Source: a virus. Taken from it: a DNA stretch of 22,884 nt. How positions within the stretch are numbered: the first letter of the stretch is position 1; every line of letters begins with the position of its first letter. Under the pieces are notes generated by a model. It did not search any database, was not told the origin of the DNA, and saw only the letters and a list, made by a program, of their open reading frames with translations. This document shows, one piece after another, positions 12,756 to 20,607 of the stretch. Where the stretch lies: positions 1 to 22,884 of IMG/VR virus record IMGVR_UViG_3300012036_000028. One strand, given 5' to 3'. The translations under genes were made by a program, and so were the position numbers.

Positions 12756-14690
12756 TTATTTTTCTCCCATACAAATAACGGTTGAGACAAGGTCTCGACG
12801 TGTTGAGCCACTTGTCGTCCTAAATGACCATTGATTGCTATCAAAAACCCCCAATCTACTACAAAAAGTATTTCCCGAAGCAATACAAACGCAAATGGGA
12901 ACATCAGAGAAAGTCCCTGATTTAAAATTTAAAACATGTTCCCCAATCCTGATATCTGTAATGCTGTCAACCCAAGACTCGCAAAGGTCATTATCTGCTA
13001 TTGGCGTTCCCGTCCCGGCGTTTATAATACAAGCTTCAACTCTAACGTTCTTGCTAGCACTTTCAGCATAACTATTTGTTACCTGTCCGACTATGATAGG
13101 TTGGACTGTTGGCATCTTAAGATCTTCTTTTTTGACATTAACAATAACGGTATATCCCTGCCCAGGAGGCCCATTTGGTACTGTTGGGTAATGCCTTCTT
13201 ATAACAAGATTGTTATTAGCTAAACCGATAACAGTATTTGCCCCACCTAGAAAATTAAATAAACTAGATACCTGTGGTGGTGAGTTAGAAAATGTAACTG
13301 CAACATCAGGAATTTTAGAAAATCTATCAGGATTAAGACCGAAAGTATCAGTACTTGTTTGAGCTATCCAATCGGTGTCAGGAGTTTTTGATATAATATT
13401 TCCAGAAGAATTAACTTCAAAGCTGAATGTATTAACATTCTCACTAACTTTAGGAATAGACTTGTAAACTTGAACGCTTTGTTTTGCGTCTGTTCCTTGT
13501 TTTTGTGCAGAAATAAAAAATCCATTGTTAACTCTTAAAAAGCCGCCAGCGTTAGTCTGCTCGACTGTTATAACTACTTGACTTGCCGATATAGAATCGT
13601 CAACCTCACACCCATTCAATGTAACTGGCGACGCCGATCTTGAGGTGCAATTAACATTTGGCGGTACACTGAAAACTCCACTAACAAAGTTGCAAGTATA
13701 GACTCCAGTCCCAGTTATTGAGCAAGAGTCTATGAAATTTGAGCTTTCCTTTGAGACTAAGCCAGCATCATCAATATATGCACTAAATACATCAGGCAAA
13801 ACACTTTCACTTAATCCAATTAATGTTCCTGCATATGACTTATCAAATTTAATTAATGGGCTTGCACTTGCCCCAGTGTTTATTAATCTAAGTCTAATAT
13901 TGAAATCATTAACAAGTCCCATTTTTGGACATATAAAAAATGCTGATTCAACCGCTGAAATGGTATGAGCATTTAAAACTTGAGAACCCAATATATCATT
14001 ATCTGCATCTATTACTTGTAGAGTAAGATTTTCATCCCCTCCAATGTATTCAATTTGTATTTGGCATGATCTTCCTTTGAAAATATCTTTATCAAAGTCA
14101 AGAACTGCCGAATCCAGAGTGTCGTTTTGTGCCGAAGGCGTCCATATAAAAGACTGTTCGCCTTCCAATGGATCGGAAGTAGTTATGGCAAAAGTTCCGC
14201 CCGAGTTAGTCCATCCGGTCGTCCCGTCTTCGGCGTTCGCATTATCGTCCGTAGTAAAAGCATTGTTAAAATTCTCTCCGCCGCCTCCGCCGCTTCCCGT
14301 CCCAAATTTTTTAAAATTTGCTCCGACTTTACTTTTAAAAACTAGCTCTCCGACCGCGTCGTCATATTTAATCTCCGGGATATCCGCCGTCCCATTAATA
14401 TCATATTTTAGGGAAAGATCTTGAGCCGTTCCGTCTCCAATTGATATTTCGTTTCCCTCAATCGCAAGAGTCGATTTAGCGCGAAATGGGATATTAATTT
14501 CCATTTCCGTTCCGTCCGGAGAAGAAAAGATAGGATTTGAAGCCCCAAGTCCCATTTTTAACTCGAGAGACTTAGCGCTTAAAGCGTCTCCGTCTCCAAA
14601 TTTCATATCATTATTAGGAATATCAAATGGGATCGCTCCAAAAGCTCCCGTCGAAATCGCCAATAATACAAATATTATTAAACTTTTCAT
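12756..14690 (-). CDS. Large fibre / receptor-binding protein with signal peptide and mosaic C-terminus
   Basis: 644 residues. The start MKSLIIFVLLAISTGAFGA is a clear Sec-type signal peptide, unusual for a virion protein. Residues 25-130 are beta repeats typical of fibre shafts (SLELKMGLGASNP, STLAIEGNEISIGDG, IPEIKYDDAVGELVFKS). A glycine linker (about 132-138) leads to a jelly-roll-like domain (about 141-300, DDNANAEDGTTGWTNSGG onward) as found in carbohydrate-binding and phage proteins. The remaining part is beta-rich with many cysteines (SCSITGTGVYTC, NCTSRS, GCEVDD, ACIINAG, PICVCIASGNTFC). From about base 14160 down to 12760 the DNA style changes, with few GATC sites and looser codon use, which marks the distal part as recently exchanged. 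It is probably the host-recognition protein; alternatively it is an exported adhesin made by a lysogen. Confidence 0.78.
   Translation of the reverse strand: MKSLIIFVLLAISTGAFGAIPFDIPNNDMKFGDGDALSAKSLELKMGLGASNPIFSSPDGTEMEINIPFRAKSTLAIEGNEISIGDGTAQDLSLKYDINGTADIPEIKYDDAVGELVFKSKVGANFKKFGTGSGGGGGENFNNAFTTDDNANAEDGTTGWTNSGGTFAITTSDPLEGEQSFIWTPSAQNDTLDSAVLDFDKDIFKGRSCQIQIEYIGGDENLTLQVIDADNDILGSQVLNAHTISAVESAFFICPKMGLVNDFNIRLRLINTGASASPLIKFDKSYAGTLIGLSESVLPDVFSAYIDDAGLVSKESSNFIDSCSITGTGVYTCNFVSGVFSVPPNVNCTSRSASPVTLNGCEVDDSISASQVVITVEQTNAGGFLRVNNGFFISAQKQGTDAKQSVQVYKSIPKVSENVNTFSFEVNSSGNIISKTPDTDWIAQTSTDTFGLNPDRFSKIPDVAVTFSNSPPQVSSLFNFLGGANTVIGLANNNLVIRRHYPTVPNGPPGQGYTVIVNVKKEDLKMPTVQPIIVGQVTNSYAESASKNVRVEACIINAGTGTPIADNDLCESWVDSITDIRIGEHVLNFKSGTFSDVPICVCIASGNTFCSRLGVFDSNQWSFRTTSGSTRRDLVSTVICMGEK
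12760..14160 (-). other. Compositionally distinct segment: likely exchanged receptor-binding region
   Basis: Counting by hand, GATC occurs three times in 12781-14160 (starting near 13121, 13637 and 14067), about 2 per kb. Sampled stretches elsewhere carry 6 to 15 per kb (nine in 1261-1860, nine in 17881-18480, six in 8101-8700, four in about 11459-12100). CCGG-, CGGA- and TCCG-like words also thin out, while ordinary TTG, TCA and ACA-type words rise. The reading frame stays intact across both edges. The edges are approximate. Confidence 0.6.
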
Positions 14691-14692
14691 AA

Positions 14693-15307
14693 TTAAACTA
14701 CCTCCGTCATATTTCCGATTAATTGATTATTTGCTCCATTATTCTCGATTTCATCCGTATTATTGTCAAATGTATTAAACATTACAAAACAATTTTTTGC
14801 GTTCGCCGTAAGCTCTATGGCTTTCCCTCCCGCTTCGTCGAAATTAAGAAATCTTCCTTTCTCTATTTTTACTCTCGGAGCATCTATTTGAAGCCCTACG
14901 ACCGTAGTCGCGCCTTTGGCAAAAGAAGCGCTCGGATGAAAAGTAACCTCTACGCCCGCTTTGTCTATTAGTTGCGTAACCGTCGGAGAGATTGGATCGA
15001 GAACGTAAATTCTAACGTCTTCTAAAGGGAGATCTGTCCCATTCATATCGGCCATAACGTCGTTAATTGTAGCGTGTGTCCCGGTTGGGCTCACAATGGC
15101 GTCGTAAAGCCCTTGGATTTGAGTAACCTTGTCGACTTCTCCGTCGAAATATTCTACCCATTGTCCTACGTTATTTTGCCACCAATTAAAAAATTCTACC
15201 GGCGGGATTTCTACTTTCCATCCCTCCGCACGTTTCGCCGCTCCGGGATCTTGTATTAATGATCCTCCGTCCGTTGCCCACGAAGGAAGTTGACTAGGTT
15301 TTGACAT
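14693..15307 (-). CDS. Tail fibre/appendage protein with FNWW N-terminus and beta-helix-like end
   Basis: 204 residues. The N-terminal 60 (LPSWATDGGSLIQDPGAAKR, then EGWKVEIPPVEFFNWWQNNV and GQWVEYFDG) are a well-known phage motif, a Gly-Trp ... Pro-Pro ... Asn-Trp adaptor that starts many tail fibres and attaches to the baseplate. Residues about 130-204 (LQIDAPRVKIEKGRFLNFDE and following, with NCFVMFNTFDNNTDEIENNG and NNQLIGN) have the short strand-turn rhythm of a right-handed parallel beta-helix. This suggests a short fibre or a capped spike. It follows the DUF2612-type wedge protein, the usual site for the first fibre. Ribosome binding site CTAAGGAGAAAGAAT is strong. The stop is two bases before the large fibre start, so the two could be partners. 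Confidence 0.8.
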   Translation of the reverse strand: MSKPSQLPSWATDGGSLIQDPGAAKRAEGWKVEIPPVEFFNWWQNNVGQWVEYFDGEVDKVTQIQGLYDAIVSPTGTHATINDVMADMNGTDLPLEDVRIYVLDPISPTVTQLIDKAGVEVTFHPSASFAKGATTVVGLQIDAPRVKIEKGRFLNFDEAGGKAIELTANAKNCFVMFNTFDNNTDEIENNGANNQLIGNMTEVV

Positions 15308-15334
15308 ATTCTTTCTCCTTAGCTAAATGCTATC

Positions 15335-16021
15335 TTATATTAAGTCCGTTGAAAATCTTCCGCCGTAAATATGATCCTCAATCGTCCCGAAGCCTAAAAT
15401 CCCTTCATTCGAAGGATCTTCAAAGCCGAATTTTGGAGAAGTATCATAAAAGAAAGCGAACTCTCCTCCGATACTCCCATCTACTACCGTCCCAAAGCCC
15501 AAGGCCGTAGGCGCTCCTGAAAAGCCAAAAGGCGTTCCACTAAATTCTCCGATCCGATCTATACGAATCCCCGCTCCGACTACGCCTTGAAGCTTATTAT
15601 AAATAAACTCCGCCGTAATTGGATTAATCGTCCCATTTGAGAGAAGAGTCATTCCCGCGGGATAATGCTCTTGTAATTGGGCTATGCTGGTCCTAGTAAT
15701 AATTTTATAAATATCGATAACTCTCTCCGTCTCCCCTTGGGAAATATTCTCCCCAAGTTTAACGTAGAGCAATATCTTATAAAAATCGTCGTCAAAGCCG
15801 AGTCGCTCTTGGCCTATAATCGTCCCAAAATCGTCTAAAACTTGTCCGGATGCATTTTCGATCCATCTCCCCTCAAATAGTGAAAAAAGAGCGTCCTCAA
15901 GATCTTGAGTCTCTCGGTTAAACGAATCGAGTATGGATATTAAGTTAGTCGCTTGCTTATATTGCTCGATTAACCGATCTTGCGCCTCTTGAATATGGTT
16001 AGTTATTTTAGAGACTGTCAT
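15335..16021 (-). CDS. DUF2612-type baseplate wedge protein
   Basis: I choose ATG 16021 (MTVSKITNHIQEAQDRLIEQ), which overlaps the stop of the baseplate J gene by ATGA. A frame to 16054 would begin inside that gene. 228 residues. The N-terminal part fits the DUF2612 group of phage proteins (QATNLISILDSFNRETQDLEDAL, LDDFGTIIGQERLGFDDDFYK, LLYVKLGENISQGETERVIDIY, AGMTLLSNG). The C-terminal third is Gly/Phe-rich (GTPFGFSGAPTALGFGTVVDG, PKFGFEDPSNEGILGFGTIED) and likely forms the fibre docking part. Proteins of this type follow the J protein in contractile tail clusters and act like P2 gpI in completing the baseplate edge. The position here is exactly that. Confidence 0.8.
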   Translation of the reverse strand: MTVSKITNHIQEAQDRLIEQYKQATNLISILDSFNRETQDLEDALFSLFEGRWIENASGQVLDDFGTIIGQERLGFDDDFYKILLYVKLGENISQGETERVIDIYKIITRTSIAQLQEHYPAGMTLLSNGTINPITAEFIYNKLQGVVGAGIRIDRIGEFSGTPFGFSGAPTALGFGTVVDGSIGGEFAFFYDTSPKFGFEDPSNEGILGFGTIEDHIYGGRFSTDLI

Positions 16022-17487
16022 AATTCTATTACCGTAGTCCTTCCGGAATCCCATCGCGAAATCTCATTCGCCGCGACGATAATATTATCGTCAAGCGTAG
16101 GGCCCGCACTTGTCCCGATTCGGATTGCTACGTCCGTAATCCCCGGGATATCATTTAAAGCGCATATTAATTGAGGATAAACGATTATATCTCTCCCAAT
16201 ACCTAAAGCATTTCCAAAGTCTAAAATCGCTTGCTCGGCTATTGTTAAGCCATTGGAAGGGAAATCGCTATTTGTAGTTAGATCAATTTCGACATAAATA
16301 TCTAAATCCGTTGGACGAGAAAATTTAACATTTTGTGGAAATCCTTGCGAGTCTATAATCCCTTCGGTTAATGCTCCAAAAGTCTCGATCCCCGCCGGTT
16401 TATTTTCCCAAATTAAAGGCGCGATAGTCGCTAAGTCGCTCCCATCGATTACAATCTCGAAAGACTTTGGGGGTCTTCCGGCCAGCTCAATAAAAGTAAT
16501 ATTTTCAAATCCTACGACCGCCGTAACGCCCTCAAGATCCGCAAGGATTGAAACGATAGCTCCTAAAGTCCCCGCTCCCGCTCTTTGTAAAGATTGAGCT
16601 CTTCGGAGTTTTAAGTCCGCGTCGGATTCTATATCTCGCCCGATTATAGCGTCTTCATTATTAAAAACCGCGTCGAGTCCCGTAATTGGATTCTCAATAA
16701 CTGTCAAAGATCCGGCCGGGGCGGATATTTCGCCCACTACTTCCGCAAAAACAATCGCCGAGCTATTGGCTTGGCCCGCCGTCGTCTCTACTATTGTAGT
16801 CGTTACGGGGCTCGAGCTTAACTCGAGAGTATTATCTAAAACAATTAAAAGAGGATGAGGCTCTCCGCCGTCGTCGCCTTCAAAAGTAATCGTAAAGCCG
16901 GAAGAAAAGTCCCCGGCCACTACGACCGAGGACAGAGAAGAAAGACCATTGAGAGCATTCTCAACGTCTAGGGAGGTCGCGTCATACGCGATCAAAACCG
17001 AATCTTCGTTATTATTATATTGTAGTCTAAAGTTACCCGCGTCCGGAACTCCGGAAAATGTTAGAGTTTGGACTTCGTCTACGCTTGCTCCAAGAGTGAT
17101 CCCCGAGTCTAATACAAATCGAGAAGTCGGACTCCCATCTACGGAGAAAATTGATCCCGCCGGAATAATTGTCCCCGGCGTTCCTTGAAAGTATAAAGTC
17201 GCTCTTGAAGCGACGCCCTGCTGTCTTGTTATCCCCGTAATAGAGACGACGTTATCCAAAGGGACTCCGCTTGAATTATTTGGATATGCTGAATTATAAA
17301 CCGCTTCGGCAAGCTCCCATAATTTCGCCTCTCTTTCCGATTGAAGCCCTACAATTTGCCCAATGACCGAACTCGGGAGGAGGTTTATTGCATCCCCTAA
17401 AGCCTCTTTTAACTCGGCTTCCCTTTCTAATTTTATATCGGCCAATCTTTTAGAGACAAAGCCCGTTTCCGTTATACCAAAAGTCAT
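16018..17487 (-). CDS. Baseplate J-like protein with an inserted beta domain
   Basis: 489-residue baseplate wedge protein of the Baseplate_J family (P2 gpJ, Mu gp47). Family features: GITETGFVSKRLADIKLERE at the start, SVIGQIVGLQSEREAKLWELAEAVYNSAYPNN, GVPLDNVVSITGITRQQG, then IPAGSIF, SAPAGSLTVIENPITGLDAV and ESDADLKLRRAQSLQRAGAGT before the C-terminal part. Between about residues 139 and 235 lies an extra domain (EVQTLTFSGVPDAGNFRLQY, DATSLDVENALNGLSS and VVVAGDFSSGFTITFEGD), a phage beta domain that is otherwise known as a repeat or insertion in tail proteins. It should form the wedge ring that changes shape on sheath contraction. It overlaps both neighbours by ATGA. Confidence 0.93.
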   Translation of the reverse strand: MTFGITETGFVSKRLADIKLEREAELKEALGDAINLLPSSVIGQIVGLQSEREAKLWELAEAVYNSAYPNNSSGVPLDNVVSITGITRQQGVASRATLYFQGTPGTIIPAGSIFSVDGSPTSRFVLDSGITLGASVDEVQTLTFSGVPDAGNFRLQYNNNEDSVLIAYDATSLDVENALNGLSSLSSVVVAGDFSSGFTITFEGDDGGEPHPLLIVLDNTLELSSSPVTTTIVETTAGQANSSAIVFAEVVGEISAPAGSLTVIENPITGLDAVFNNEDAIIGRDIESDADLKLRRAQSLQRAGAGTLGAIVSILADLEGVTAVVGFENITFIELAGRPPKSFEIVIDGSDLATIAPLIWENKPAGIETFGALTEGIIDSQGFPQNVKFSRPTDLDIYVEIDLTTNSDFPSNGLTIAEQAILDFGNALGIGRDIIVYPQLICALNDIPGITDVAIRIGTSAGPTLDDNIIVAANEISRWDSGRTTVIEL

Positions 17488-17843
17488 AATATGTCCTCAT
17501 CAAATGAAATTATCCCATCGGAAGTCCTAGCGGAAAAAGAGAGACTCAATTGTCTTCCATCTTCGCCGCCTAACTCTATACTAAATTGTAACAATTCTAT
17601 GACGCCCGGACTAGATAAGATCTTGTCCTTAAAAATAGCGTCGATTCTCGCCGGATTGGGCGCTTTCTTTAAAATATCTTGAAAATATGGAACGCCCTCT
17701 CGAGTATCTAAAAACCATTCGCCCGCAAAGACTCTAAGCTCTTGTCTCAATACTTGGGCGATTTCCTCTCTCCCTGTTAAGAGAAAAGCGTCATTATTTA
17801 TAATATCTATGTCATTGTCTTGATCGACTTTAATTGTACTCAT
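17484..17843 (-). CDS. Baseplate wedge protein, GPW/gp25 family
   Basis: 119 residues of the GPW/gp25 family (T4 gp25, P2 gpW), the small wedge core protein from which the sheath starts to polymerise. Typical features: AFLLTGREEIAQVLRQELRV, then GEWFLDTREGVPYFQDILKK, IDAIFKDKILSSPGVIELL and a last beta hairpin with LSLSFSARTSDG. The GEW-x-LD-x-x-x-GVPY block is the family hallmark. It sits directly before baseplate J with an ATGA overlap, the standard order in contractile tails. This supports a myovirus even though the sheath gene itself is outside the window. Confidence 0.9.
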   Translation of the reverse strand: MSTIKVDQDNDIDIINNDAFLLTGREEIAQVLRQELRVFAGEWFLDTREGVPYFQDILKKAPNPARIDAIFKDKILSSPGVIELLQFSIELGGEDGRQLSLSFSARTSDGIISFDEDIL

Positions 17844-18052
17844 GTAATTTCTCCGACTCCGGTTATTGGCCTAGCTTCGGCATCTTGGAAGCTTCCCGGT
17901 AAAATGTCCGCTTGCTCAATCTCTTGCACTAAAGCCGCCGCAAGATCTTCGATATACGGTTTTAAAGTGGACTCGATCGAGGACGTATTCGAGTTACGAG
18001 CTACGATTCTCGCGAATATATCATTTGCTAGTCTTGTCGCATCTAAGGCCAT
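17840..18052 (-). CDS. Small protein between spike and wedge, unknown, 70 aa
   Basis: 70 residues: an N-terminal helix pair (LDATRLANDIFARIVAR, then ESTLKPYIEDLAAALVQEIEQAD) and a short C-terminal tail (PITGVGEIT). No membrane span and no signal peptide. It begins three bases after the spike stop and ends in an ATGA overlap with gp25. Its place between spike and wedge is typical of a small accessory gene in this kind of tail cluster. It might be a spike-related chaperone or minor baseplate part. I do not recognise the family. Confidence 0.72.
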   Translation of the reverse strand: MALDATRLANDIFARIVARNSNTSSIESTLKPYIEDLAAALVQEIEQADILPGSFQDAEARPITGVGEIT

Positions 18053-18055
18053 AAT

Positions 18056-18751
18056 TTATCCTTTCAACGTCTCGAGCCTTGCCTTTATGGCGTCAATCGT
18101 CGCTTTTGATCCGGGGAAAATCGGTTGTGGCCCAATGCCAGTGATCCAATTTGCCGCCGTGATCGCGTCGATAAGCTCTATTAAAAGAGCAAAAAGCTCT
18201 TCGCTATTATTAGTTAATTTGAATTTTCCGGCGGAAGATAATTCAATATTCCCGCCTCCATTTTTAATTAAGATCTTTCCATCTTTCTCAATCGTAATAT
18301 GATTCGCTCCATTTGAGATCTCTATATTATTAGATCCTCCATTCGGGCTAAATCCTGATATAGTCGGATAGCCTCCGGGTATGGCATAGGCGTCCGATAG
18401 ATTGAATTTACGGGGATCGTTAGGGGAAACAAGACCGCCCTTTGATTTCCAAATATCAAGACTCCTCTCGGAGAAGACGAGCGTAACGACGTCTCCGGGA
18501 TTGAGGTCGAAGTGTAAAAATGCATTTCCGTTCCTTGGAAAAGTTACCGGGACATTATTTATAATTGGGAGATCTACTACTCTCCCGTCCGTATATTTAC
18601 GTCTTAAAGCTGGTTGAACGCTACAAGATTGCTTTGCCCGATCATAGCTTTTTACTATCGCCGGGACGCAAGTATGCACGTCCGAGAGCTTGCCCTCTAC
18701 GGCCAATTGGAGAAGTTTAGGGAGAGAAATTTCTTCGACGTTTTGAGTCAT
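18056..18751 (-). CDS. Baseplate central spike, Gp138 N-terminal domain type
   Basis: I choose ATG 18751 (MTQNVEEISLPKLLQ): it shares a base with the hub stop (TAATG) and has GGGGAGG eight bases upstream. An in-frame TTG at 18772 lies before that ribosome binding site and is rejected. 231 residues. The N-terminal OB-fold domain matches Gp138-type spikes: DVHTCVPAIVKSYDRAKQSC, VQPALRR, LPIINNVPVTFPRNGN, DLNPGDVVTLVFSERSLDIW, then DPRKFNLSDAYAIPGGYP. A short beta-repeat stalk follows (NNIEISNGANHITIEKDGKI, then GGNIELSSAGKFKL), and the C-terminus is helical (LFALLIELIDAITAANW onward). It should plug the end of the tail tube and pierce the outer membrane. No lysozyme domain is attached. Confidence 0.9.
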   Translation of the reverse strand: MTQNVEEISLPKLLQLAVEGKLSDVHTCVPAIVKSYDRAKQSCSVQPALRRKYTDGRVVDLPIINNVPVTFPRNGNAFLHFDLNPGDVVTLVFSERSLDIWKSKGGLVSPNDPRKFNLSDAYAIPGGYPTISGFSPNGGSNNIEISNGANHITIEKDGKILIKNGGGNIELSSAGKFKLTNNSEELFALLIELIDAITAANWITGIGPQPIFPGSKATIDAIKARLETLKG

Positions 18752-19593
18752 TACGAAGCCTCCCCGGTGCAAAGAAATTGCCCTTCTTTATTGTTTCCAC
18801 TATATTTTATTTTCCTAACCGTTACAAAATTATTAAGCTCCGAGACTTCGCTTACGATTTGGAGGACTCTTCCGACTTTTATATCAGGATTTAAAAGAGC
18901 TTCGAAGCGGATTACGTCTTGGAGATTTTGTTTCCCATTTACTTCGGATTTAACTCTATAAGCTTTTAAAAGCCCCGTATCTTTAGAGAGAAATATCGCC
19001 TCTTCGTCCGTCGATCCGTTTTTAGGTAGGATTTGAAGCTCGTTATTTTGGACGTTCCATTCAAGATTTTGCTTTTCGGTTAATTCATCGAGACGATCTT
19101 TGATCTTTCCCGTCGCCGAATATCCCGAATTAAAGACAAGATCTTGGAGTCCTTTTACGGTCGCTTTTGCTACTCCGAGCGTCTTAGACATATCGTCCAC
19201 GACGGTTTTAATCGAAGTCCCTTCCTTATATGATTTATCGAGAGTCTTCTCTCTTAAAGCTTTTGTAGCTTCTCCGATTTGAAATTTTGTAATGATATCC
19301 GGGCCCGATCTATTTGTTTCGGCGTCCAAAATATCGCCCGAAGACAATAATTTGATTAAGGCCTCTTCTCCCGGAGGAGCGTATCCCGCTTTTATAATGT
19401 ATTTTGATCCCTCTTCATTGATTATCCCTCTTGAAGCCGGACTAAGATTATAAATGGAAATAGTCCCACTATTTGCATTGGATTCTCTATTCTTATCGAC
19501 GCTAAATTCGATTCTAAGTTCGCTAAAAGTTCGGCCCTCTTCGCCTTCCTTTCCGACTGTCAATTCGACTCTTCGATTAAAGAGGATCGTCAT
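18751..19593 (-). CDS. Baseplate hub protein (gpD/gp27-like)
   Basis: 280 residues with the layout of the hub proteins that carry the spike (P2 gpD, T4 gp27 relatives, as in cyanophage Pam3-type baseplates). The N-terminus has the TILFNRRVELTVGKEGEEGR beta strand, then LRIEFSVDKNRESNANSGTI and the hallmark IYNLSPASRGII. KYIIKAGYAPP and IKLLSSGDILDAE fit the first barrel domain. TSIKTVVDDMSKTLGVAK and RLDELTEKQNLEWNVQNNEL fit the helical and second domain. The C-terminal VTVRKIKYSGNNKEGQFLCTGEAS is also typical. It lies between plug and spike, overlapping the first by ATGA and the second by one base. Confidence 0.87.
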   Translation of the reverse strand: MTILFNRRVELTVGKEGEEGRTFSELRIEFSVDKNRESNANSGTISIYNLSPASRGIINEEGSKYIIKAGYAPPGEEALIKLLSSGDILDAETNRSGPDIITKFQIGEATKALREKTLDKSYKEGTSIKTVVDDMSKTLGVAKATVKGLQDLVFNSGYSATGKIKDRLDELTEKQNLEWNVQNNELQILPKNGSTDEEAIFLSKDTGLLKAYRVKSEVNGKQNLQDVIRFEALLNPDIKVGRVLQIVSEVSELNNFVTVRKIKYSGNNKEGQFLCTGEAS

Positions 19594-19919
19594 ACTAGAT
19601 CCTCCGACTCTTGATAAAAGAGATTAATATCTTCGCCTAGATTATCCGCGCTCGCGTCTCTTTGAAGATTCGCCCTATCGAGCATGATAAAATCTCCCGG
19701 AGGTAAATCCGCGACGGTTAATTGATCCAATAAAGGGACGTTTGTTAATAGCAAAAGCCCTGATACGATGGGGATCTCCTCTTCCGTTAGGATATCCATC
19801 GCCCATCTATCCATCCGCTCATTATAACGAATATCTAAATTATAAATAACGCCTTCAAGCTCGATACGCTCGTTAAATGCCGGAAGGTCGCTTCGTATAG
19901 GTATCTTAATTAAAGCCAT
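19590..19919 (-). CDS. Baseplate plug protein (Pam3 gp18-like)
   Basis: 109 residues. The pattern PAFNERIELEGVIYNLDIRYNE, RWAMDILTEEEIPIVSGLLLL, NVPLLDQLTVADLPPGDFIML is that of a small family named after the plug gp18 of the cyanophage Pam3 baseplate (from memory). This protein sits in the hub cavity and closes the tail tube until contraction. Its gene is normally followed by the hub and spike genes, as here. It follows the Dit-like gene after one base, with a weak ribosome binding site, so translation is probably coupled. Confidence 0.8.
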   Translation of the reverse strand: MALIKIPIRSDLPAFNERIELEGVIYNLDIRYNERMDRWAMDILTEEEIPIVSGLLLLTNVPLLDQLTVADLPPGDFIMLDRANLQRDASADNLGEDINLFYQESEDLV

Positions 19920-19920
19920 A

Positions 19921-20604
19921 TTATCCCGTTAATCCTTTATAAGCTTTGAAAAGGAGTGATCCTTGTCCTTGCTCATTTGCCGAAGATGGAAGCGGACTTT
20001 GCTTTCCGATAGTTTGCTCCGCCGCCGCTCCTTTAGTAGTCGCACCTTTTGGAATAGATACCGTTTGACTTTGTACGATTCGAACGCTCTCGCATCTAAC
20101 TGTAAATCGTAACGACTTCCCATCTTGCGCATTTACGGGGATTGATATCTCCGAGATTAAAACATTTTCATACTTTTTAAGTCCGGTTAGGACTGTAAAT
20201 GGATATCTATTTTTCCAAAAGTTCTCTAATTGAGTTAATGCCGTGACTCTCTTGGCGATCGCTCCGGTATTATTTAAAACGCCTCCGCTTATCGATCCGA
20301 CAAGGCTTCCAAGGGCGTTAAATCCTACATTTTGGACTTGTAGGGCTATGTCTCGGATATCGCTTCGATTAAAAGGCGCTTCCGATATAAGCCCTGTAAT
20401 TTCAAATTTTTCATTTCCTAAAACGACATTATCCGAGACGTTCGATCCGTCCTCGATTTCGTTTTTGGTTATAGTCGCCGTCCTCGTATGGGATTCGCTT
20501 ATCGTCGCGTCCAATTGAAGAAAGCCGATTCTTTGCCCGCCGATCTCATAGAGAAGCGCCGTGCGATTAATTACATTTCCTAAAGCCGTATCAAATAAGG
20601 CCAT
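19921..20604 (-). CDS. Dit-like baseplate/tail protein
   Basis: 227 residues. About residues 28-80 (LQLDATISESHTRTATITKN, EIEDGSNVSDNVVLGNEKFE and ITGLISEAPF) match the N-terminal domain of Dit-like phage tail proteins, which begin with a strand, an E-D-G-x-x-(I/V)-(S/T)-D turn and a G-x-I-S strand. Residues about 125-185 (LENFWKNRYPFTVLTGLKKYE and ISIPVNAQDGKSLRFTVRCESV) are the second half of this fold. The C-terminal 40 residues are low complexity, rich in Gly, Ser, Ala and Gln. It should link tape measure, tube and hub. The order tape measure - Dit - plug - hub - spike is as in Pam3-like tails. Confidence 0.83.
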   Translation of the reverse strand: MALFDTALGNVINRTALLYEIGGQRIGFLQLDATISESHTRTATITKNEIEDGSNVSDNVVLGNEKFEITGLISEAPFNRSDIRDIALQVQNVGFNALGSLVGSISGGVLNNTGAIAKRVTALTQLENFWKNRYPFTVLTGLKKYENVLISEISIPVNAQDGKSLRFTVRCESVRIVQSQTVSIPKGATTKGAAAEQTIGKQSPLPSSANEQGQGSLLFKAYKGLTG

Positions 20605-20607
20605 ATA

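Noticed and set aside
12755-12904. N-terminal extension of the cysteine-rich exported protein to 12904
   Set aside because: It overlaps the end of the fibre gene and would bury a good signal peptide and ribosome binding site.
14044-14424. A 126-codon frame on the + strand inside the fibre gene
   Set aside because: Antisense shadow; the proline run mirrors the glycine linker of the fibre gene.
18752-18772. TTG start for the spike protein
   Set aside because: It is upstream of the GGGGAGG ribosome binding site that serves ATG 18751, which also overlaps the hub stop as is normal in this operon.
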